Positions 58,331 through 64,000 of a stretch of 64,000 bases of DNA are shown here, one piece after another; positions within the stretch are counted from its first letter, which is position 1, and every line of letters begins with the position of its first letter. The stretch spans positions 49,727,852-49,791,851 of the forward strand of contig NC_061867.1 in assembly GCF_907164915.1 (NCBI RefSeq), written 5' to 3'. Made by a program: the position numbers and the translations under genes. Origin of the DNA: Impatiens glandulifera. Its lineage: Eukaryota; Streptophyta; Magnoliopsida; Ericales; Balsaminaceae. The notes below the pieces were generated by a model that made no database searches, had not been told where the DNA came from, and saw only the letters and a list, made by a program, of their open reading frames with translations.

Positions 58331-59040
58331 CCTTTGTTATAATGATCTCACATGTGTTTCCTACTACGAACTTTCCATTCACAATAATACTTCAGCTCTT
58401 TGTATCGGTGTTTTCATTTAATTGTATATTTTTTATCAGATTCAGAATTCTAACTTCTTCTAGAATATTCCTGAGAATAAAGGTGTATTTTTTTTCTTAA
58501 ATATCTCTGACCGAGTACAAAAGATAATTTCTTCTTATTCCGACTCTAATAGATTGAAATTCCTCTCGAAGAATCTGCTCATTAAGTTTTGATTATTACT
58601 AAATAGTCTTTCATGGTATTGTCTTTATTTTATTTTATGTTTTTTTTTAAAAAAATTGGTATTTGTGATGTTATAATTCTTATTTTTATATTTTAGTTGT
58701 AATTATTTTTTAGTATTTTAATAAAAGTTATTTAAGAAAAAAATGATAATCACTTAAGTTTTATTCCCAAATTATTATTAATAAGTTTTATCTCTTTTAT
58801 TAGAAAAAATATTTAATTTAACAAAAAAAAAATATTTACTAAATACAATTATTAATACAAGTTAAAAACTAATTAATAGTATTATTTCATATATTTTATT
58901 ATATTATTTTAATATAATTAATTTATAATATTTAATGTAAATAAATAAATGATATTCTAACTTATAATTGAAAAATATATTATAATTAACATTTTTATTG
59001 TATTTTGAAATCACATTATTTATTTAACTTGCAATTTAGA
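58331..59040. other. remainder of unit 2 tail and A/T spacer
   Basis: TATTTTAGTTGTAATTATTT near 58690 matches the unit tail, so this is the end of unit 2 on the far side of the LINE. No gene. Confidence 0.5.
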
Positions 59041-60935
59041 ATGGATCTAGAATTTAAAGTTGGAAAGATTTAAAAAAAGTTCGACCGGACTGGGATGTTT
59101 TTTTTACATATTTATGAAAGGAATGGATAAATTAACTTAGTTTAATATATATTTTTAAATTAAAAATTGATGAATTATGTCACATTTTTTACGTAAAAAT
59201 AATATATATATATATATATATATATAATATTTGTTTTCATTAACCCACATCAATCATAACATAGATTTGTCAGGTTTATAATAATATTAAATTTCTTTAA
59301 AAAAATAATATTATCAAATAATAACAATACAAATTCATGTTTTGGTCTCTAATGTCCTCCTAATTACTCTAGTCAGATTCATTTAGAGAGAAAATGTATT
59401 TAATGTAAAATGCATTATTTGTAATGATTACATAGCACTTATTATTTAATAATATAAATATTATAAATTAAAATAATTAAACTAATGATAAAAATAAATA
59501 TTATTTCAATTAATCATTTATATTAAATAAATTATAATTTAACAAATAATGGATAGTATATTTTAATTAATTTTATATTATAAACAAACTCTCATTAATT
59601 ATTTAGATTATTATAATAATATAAGTTTTCTATAATATATTAATAGAAATAATTAATAATAAGTAGACTATTATATTAATTATATAAGTTTGTAAAAAAA
59701 ATTATTATTAAATTAAGAAAATATTAAGTAGTTCTGTCAATTAATTTATAAAGAAAGTTATAAGAAAATTATTCATCTTAATTAAATTTTATTTTCGTAT
59801 GTGAATGATTTGTATGCGATATAGATCGAACAAAATGACTATTACATTATAATCGTCTTATTAATTTTTAACCTTATCGAATAAGTAAAAGTAAAATAAT
59901 AGAGGATTTGAGTTGTACCTTTCATAAATTATTTTTTTTTAGGTAATTTCATTATTATTAATTTTAAAATTGTGGTGAGGAATATATAATAAAATTAAGA
60001 AATAAAATATTTTTTTATTGTAATATATAAAGAGAAAAAAAAACATAATTAATGGATTTAATTAGCTGATACATTTAAACATTTTGGTCTGAAGTGTCCA
60101 AATATTAAATATATAAATCTTGAAATAGATTTTCTTTAATTCATTTCTACTCATTTCATTTCTGTAATACATATTACTTCTCACGTTTATAATCAGTAAT
60201 TAACTAATAGTTGCAAGGACAAACAAAGGGTTTAAAAATTCACAATGTCTAAAATACCGAATGAGAAGAACCTTCCAGTCACATTCTCTAATGCAGAACG
60301 AGAAAAATTAGTTGAATCTAATCAATTATCTAAAATTAGAGAGTTGAATGTTTAATTTATACATATGCATGATCAACTAGAGGACTAGAAGCAACATAAA
60401 AAAGCTTTAAAAGCTAAGAAAGATCAAATGTAACTGAAAAGATCGATTGATCAATCACTCGAGCACCTTTAAATGTACCTATAGAATGTATATGACATGG
60501 TGACACAACAATTAGCTCAATTTTGAATCATGTTGTTATCTTTGTTTTTTTTGTTTTTTTTTTATTTTATTATTATTAATTTTGTTCCTATTTGTGATGT
60601 TATAGTTCTTATTTTTATATTTTTGTAGTTGTATTTTCTTTTTAATAAAACTTATTTTTGAAAAAATAAACAATAATCACATAATTTCAATTTTTATGAA
60701 TAAGTTTTATATCTTTGATTAGATATCAAAAACAAATATTTAATTCAGCAAAAAGAAAACAAAATAAAATAAATGAATATTTACAAAATATAATTATTAA
60801 TACAACTTAAAAATTAATTAATAGTATTATTAAATATATTTTAATATAATATAATTAATATTGGTTAAATTAATTAAATAAATTATATTTTAACACATAA
60901 TTGAAAAATATATTTACTTAACTTGCAACTAAAGA
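59041..60935 (+). repeat. tandem array unit 3
   Basis: Same landmarks as unit 1: ATGGATCTAGAATTTAAAG head, TTTAATTAGCTG, leader, frame, TTTTTGTAGTTGTA tail. Confidence 0.7.
60245..60527 (+). pseudogene. unit 3 reading frame, stops
   Basis: Starts ATGTCTAAAATACCGAATGA (MSKIPNEKNLPVTFSNAE) and carries an extra segment relative to unit 4 (EREKLVESNQLSKIRELN), but has several stops (TAA after ELNV, TAG in the QLE segment, TAA later). It is nevertheless informative: unit 5 has the same extra segment, so it is ancestral and lost from units 1 and 4. Confidence 0.55.
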
Positions 60936-61601
60936 TGGATCTAGAATTTGAAAATGGATAGATTTGAAAAAAAAAATTTAAGGGGCTTGAATATTCTTTG
61001 AGAAATTAATAATAGAAATAAGTAGTAATATAGGTTTATATCTATTTTTGAGAATTAAAAAATTATAGAATTGCTTACATTTATAGCGTAAAAAAATATA
61101 ATAAAAATAAATAATAATTATAATATTATATTAATTATATAACTTTTTAAAAAATTATTATTAATTTAAAAAATGTCAATTAGTTCTATATTAATTTATA
61201 AACTAAGGTTATAAGAAAACTATTTATCTTAATTTTGTTGTCGTATGCGATAGTATGCGATAATAGATCGAACATAATGAACTATTACATTATAATTGGT
61301 TCATTAGTTTTTAAACTAAGTTAATAAATATACGTAAAAAGAATAGATGATTCAAGCTGTATCTTTCAAATAAATAAATATTTTTGGTATTGTATCTTTC
61401 AAATAAATAAATATTTTTGGTAACTTCATTATTATTATTAACTTTAAAATTGTGATGAAAAATGTATAATTAAATTAAGAAATAAAATAATTTTGATTGC
61501 AATATATACCTATATAGAAAAAAAATCTTAATAAACAGATTTAATTAGCTGGCACATTTAAAGTTTTTTTATAAACAGTCCAAATATTCAATATTTAAAT
61601 C

Positions 61602-61609
61602 TATAAATA
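61602..61609 (+). promoter_or_regulatory. TATA box of unit 4 reading frame
   Basis: TATAAATA 103-110 bp before the ATG at 61712, followed by an A/C-rich leader with TTCATTCATACACACTTCAT. Confidence 0.55.
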
Positions 61610-61711
61610 AATTTTCTCTAATTCATTCATACACACTTCATCTCTATATTACATATTACATCTCACGTTTATAATCTGGCGAGGACAAACAAAGAGGGTA
61701 AGAAAATTACC

Positions 61712-61975
61712 ATGTCAAAAATGCAGAATGAGAAGAACCTTCAAGTCACATCTTTTAATGCAGAAGAATTGAACGCTAAAGTTATACATGTGCAAGCTCA
61801 ACTAGAGGTCGAGAAACAACGTAAAAATGAAGTGATTCAGGCCTTAAAAGCTTATCAAGATCAAATGGGGTGGGAAAGTTCGATAGAACAAATGAGTTAT
61901 CAACAACTCGAGCAGCTTAAAAAGTCCCTGGAGAAGCTAAATGCCATAGTGACACAAAAACTCACTCAATTTTGA
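61712..61975 (+). CDS. MADS-less, AGL62-C-terminus-like coiled-coil protein, intact (unit 4)
   Basis: 87 residues from ATG (context ACCATGTC) to TGA, the only undamaged frame of the array. Order: MSKMQNEKNLQVTSFNAEEL, a charged helix VQAQLEVEKQRKNEVIQALK, then DQMGWESSIEQMSYQQLEQL and KKSLEKLNAIVTQKLTQF. Leucines and isoleucines fall at heptad-like spacing, predicting a coiled coil. The pattern QLE.EK.R, then WE..IE.....LEQLK.SLE.L is that of the C-terminal half of type I M-alpha MADS factors such as AGL61/62, which act in endosperm and central cell. There is no MADS DNA-binding domain and no upstream exon for one. If expressed it could only pair with other proteins. The match is from memory and moderate. 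Confidence 0.6.
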   Translation: MSKMQNEKNLQVTSFNAEELNAKVIHVQAQLEVEKQRKNEVIQALKAYQDQMGWESSIEQMSYQQLEQLKKSLEKLNAIVTQKLTQF

Positions 61976-62375
61976 ATGTTTCTCAATAGTCTTTCATGGT
62001 GTTTTTGAGTTTATTTAATTGTTTTTAATTTTTTTCGTACTTGTTATGTTATAATTCATGTTTTTATGTTTTGTAGTTGTAATATTATTTTCGTATTTTA
62101 ATAAAAAAAAAACTATTTAATAAGTTTTATGTGTTTTATTACAAAAACAAATATTTAATTCAACAAAAAGAATAATTTTTTTTACAAAATACAATTATGA
62201 ATACAAGTTAACAAATTAGTATAATTTTATATATTTTATTATATTATTTTTATATAATTAATTAGTAATATTTGAAGTAATTAAAGAAATTATATTTTTA
62301 CCGTAATTAAAAAATTAATTTTAATTGAATTTTTTTTATTATATTTAAAATCTCATTATTTATTTAACTTCCAAA

Positions 62376-64000
62376 TTATGAATGGATATAAAATTTGAAG
62401 TTGGATAGGTTTGAAAAAAGTTCTGTGGGCTTTCAATGTTTTATTGAGAAATTTATATAAGATATTGGTACATTAACAGGTTTATATCTACATTTTAGAA
62501 TTAAATAATGATAGGTTATATCACATTCTTAGTGTACAAAACAAATATATATGTATAATATATTTTTTTTAAGTGTTTACCTGATTCTCCTTAACACAAA
62601 TGTAGATATGCCCTACATATATTAATATTAAGTTTCTTTAATACAAACAATATTATCAAATAAAAACAATGAGGATATAATGGTGCTTACCTTCAATTTA
62701 GAAATGAATTTGTGACATTATGGTCTCTAAGGTCGACATTTTTCACCTAATCATTCCAGTCGAATTCATTTAGAGAAAAAATATGTGATATAAAATAGTT
62801 ATTTGGATAAAATGATTACATAGTATTTATTTTTTAATAATATAAATATTATAAATTAAAATAATTAAATTAATGATAAAAATAAAACATCATTTCAATT
62901 AATTATTTATATTAAATAAATTATATTTTAACAAATAATTTATAGTATATTTTAATTAATTTTATATTATAAATCAAAATCTCATTAATTATTTAGATAA
63001 TAATAATAATATAAGTTTTCTATAATAAAATAATAATAATAGAAATAAATAATTAGACTATTATATTAATTATATAACTTTGTAAAATAAAATTTTATTA
63101 TTAATTAAAAAAATATCAAGTAGTTCCCTACTAGTTTATAAAGAAAATGTTATAAGAAAACGATTAATCTTAATTAAATTTTGTTGTCGTATACGAATTG
63201 TTGTATGTGATACTATATTGAATAAAGTGACTATTATATTATAATAGTTTTATTAATTTTTAACCTTAGCGAATAAGTAAAAGTAATTGAAATAGAGGAT
63301 TCGAGTTTTATGTTTCATAAAGTTAAAATTTTCAGAAATTTCATTATTATTAATTTTAAAATTATGGTGAGGAATATATATATAATTAAGAAATAGAATA
63401 TTTTTGATTGAAATATATATATATATATATAATAAAAAAATGTAATTAATGGATTTAATTAGTTACACATTTAAATATTTTTTCCTAAAGCATCTAAATA
63501 TTAAATATTTAAATATAAATAGATTTTCTCTAATTCATTCATACACACTTAATCAATGCATTATATATTAATGTCTATAATATGTAATTAGATAATAATT
63601 GCGAGAAAAAACAAAAGTGTAAAAAAATTACCAAGTTAAAAATGCAGAATGAAAAAATCTCCAAAACACATTATTTAATGCAGAACCAAAACAACTAATT
63701 GATGTTAATCAATTTTATAAAACTAGAGAATTAAATGCTTAACTTATGTATGTGCATGATCAACTAGAGATCGAGAAACAACATAAAAAGACTTAAATTT
63801 CGAGAAAGATATAAGTTGGTGGGAAAGATCGAGAAAGAAGAGCACTCGCACCTCAAAAGGTCCTTACAGAATAAAGAATGTAAATGACATGGTGACCCAA
63901 CAACTAGTTAGATTTTGAATGTTTCTCAATAATCATTATTCATGGTGTTATTTTTTTTGATTTACTCCTATTTATGATGTTATTGTTCTTGTTTTTATGA
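62376..64000 (+). repeat. tandem array unit 5, runs out of the window
   Basis: Same landmarks (GATATAAAATTTGAAGTTGG head, GTTGTCGTATACG, TTTAATTAGTTACACATTTAA, leader, frame, TTGTTCTTGTTTTTATGA tail). Closest to unit 3. Confidence 0.7.
63643..63919 (+). pseudogene. unit 5 reading frame, stops
   Basis: ATGCAGAATGAAAAAATCTC begins a frame homologous to unit 3 (with the extra KQLIDVNQFYKTRELNA segment). TAA stops follow after about 10-40 codons and frameshifts after QLEIEKQHKK. It ends with the conserved MVTQQLVRF stretch in another frame. Confidence 0.55.

Larger units (their letters stand above)
60936..62375 (+). repeat. tandem array unit 4
   Basis: Closest to unit 1 over most of its length (head AATTTAAGGGGCTTGAATATTC, TATAAATA at 61602-61609, leader). 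A 35-bp direct duplication (GTATCTTTCAAATAAATAAA) lies at about 61357-61420. Confidence 0.75.

Overview
The window looks like nuclear DNA of a dicotyledonous flowering plant. It is very AT-rich, with long TA, AAT and poly-A/T tracts. Genes have GT-AG introns, and the families seen (bHLH Ia factor, receptor-like kinase, ALG13, PI4K-alpha, SPIRRIG, Ty1-copia, Helitron, hAT and MULE elements) are typical of plants. I cannot name the species. No organellar, bacterial or viral block is evident.

Layout. 1-86: the 3' end of an unidentified plus-strand gene. 1485-5648 (minus): a complete three-exon bHLH transcription-factor gene (301 aa) with a large second intron. 5.7-15 kb: gene-poor DNA with tRNA/SINE-like relics, TA repeats and 55-73 bp minisatellites. 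15.0-20.85 kb: a nested transposon district. An old inverted Helitron relic has been split by a 2.1-kb hAT-type element whose interior is a huge foldback of about 10-bp ACGT-bearing units. It is followed by a younger, complete Helitron (18578-20846) built of seven tandem ~294-bp units, each starting with the Helitron 5' terminus. 22860-25918 (minus): a six-exon receptor-like kinase (441 aa) whose signal peptide appears to be frameshifted off.

27.2-30 kb and 49.05-50.7 kb carry two intact copies of ALG13 (minus). Between them lie copies of an AT-rich module, a degenerate Ty1-copia retrotransposon (34.45-38.75 kb) whose 3' end is split by a 1285-bp MULE, and a tandem ~2.9-3.0 kb duplication carrying two broken first-exon fragments resembling PI4-kinase alpha. 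52.2-53.0 kb is a GC-rich island of unknown nature. 53.2-54.2 kb is a chimeric pseudogene joining SPIRRIG (BEACH) and DEAH9/DHX35 helicase sequence. 55.1-64 kb is a tandem array of at least five units carrying a small coiled-coil reading frame that resembles the C-terminal half of type I (M-alpha, AGL62-like) MADS proteins without a MADS domain. One unit is interrupted by a LINE relic.

Only four genes look intact and complete: the bHLH, the kinase (apart from its N-terminus) and the two ALG13 copies. They show no common pathway. The most unusual structures are the Helitron made of reiterated 5' ends, the hAT foldback of ACGT motifs, the MADS-less array and the two-gene chimera.
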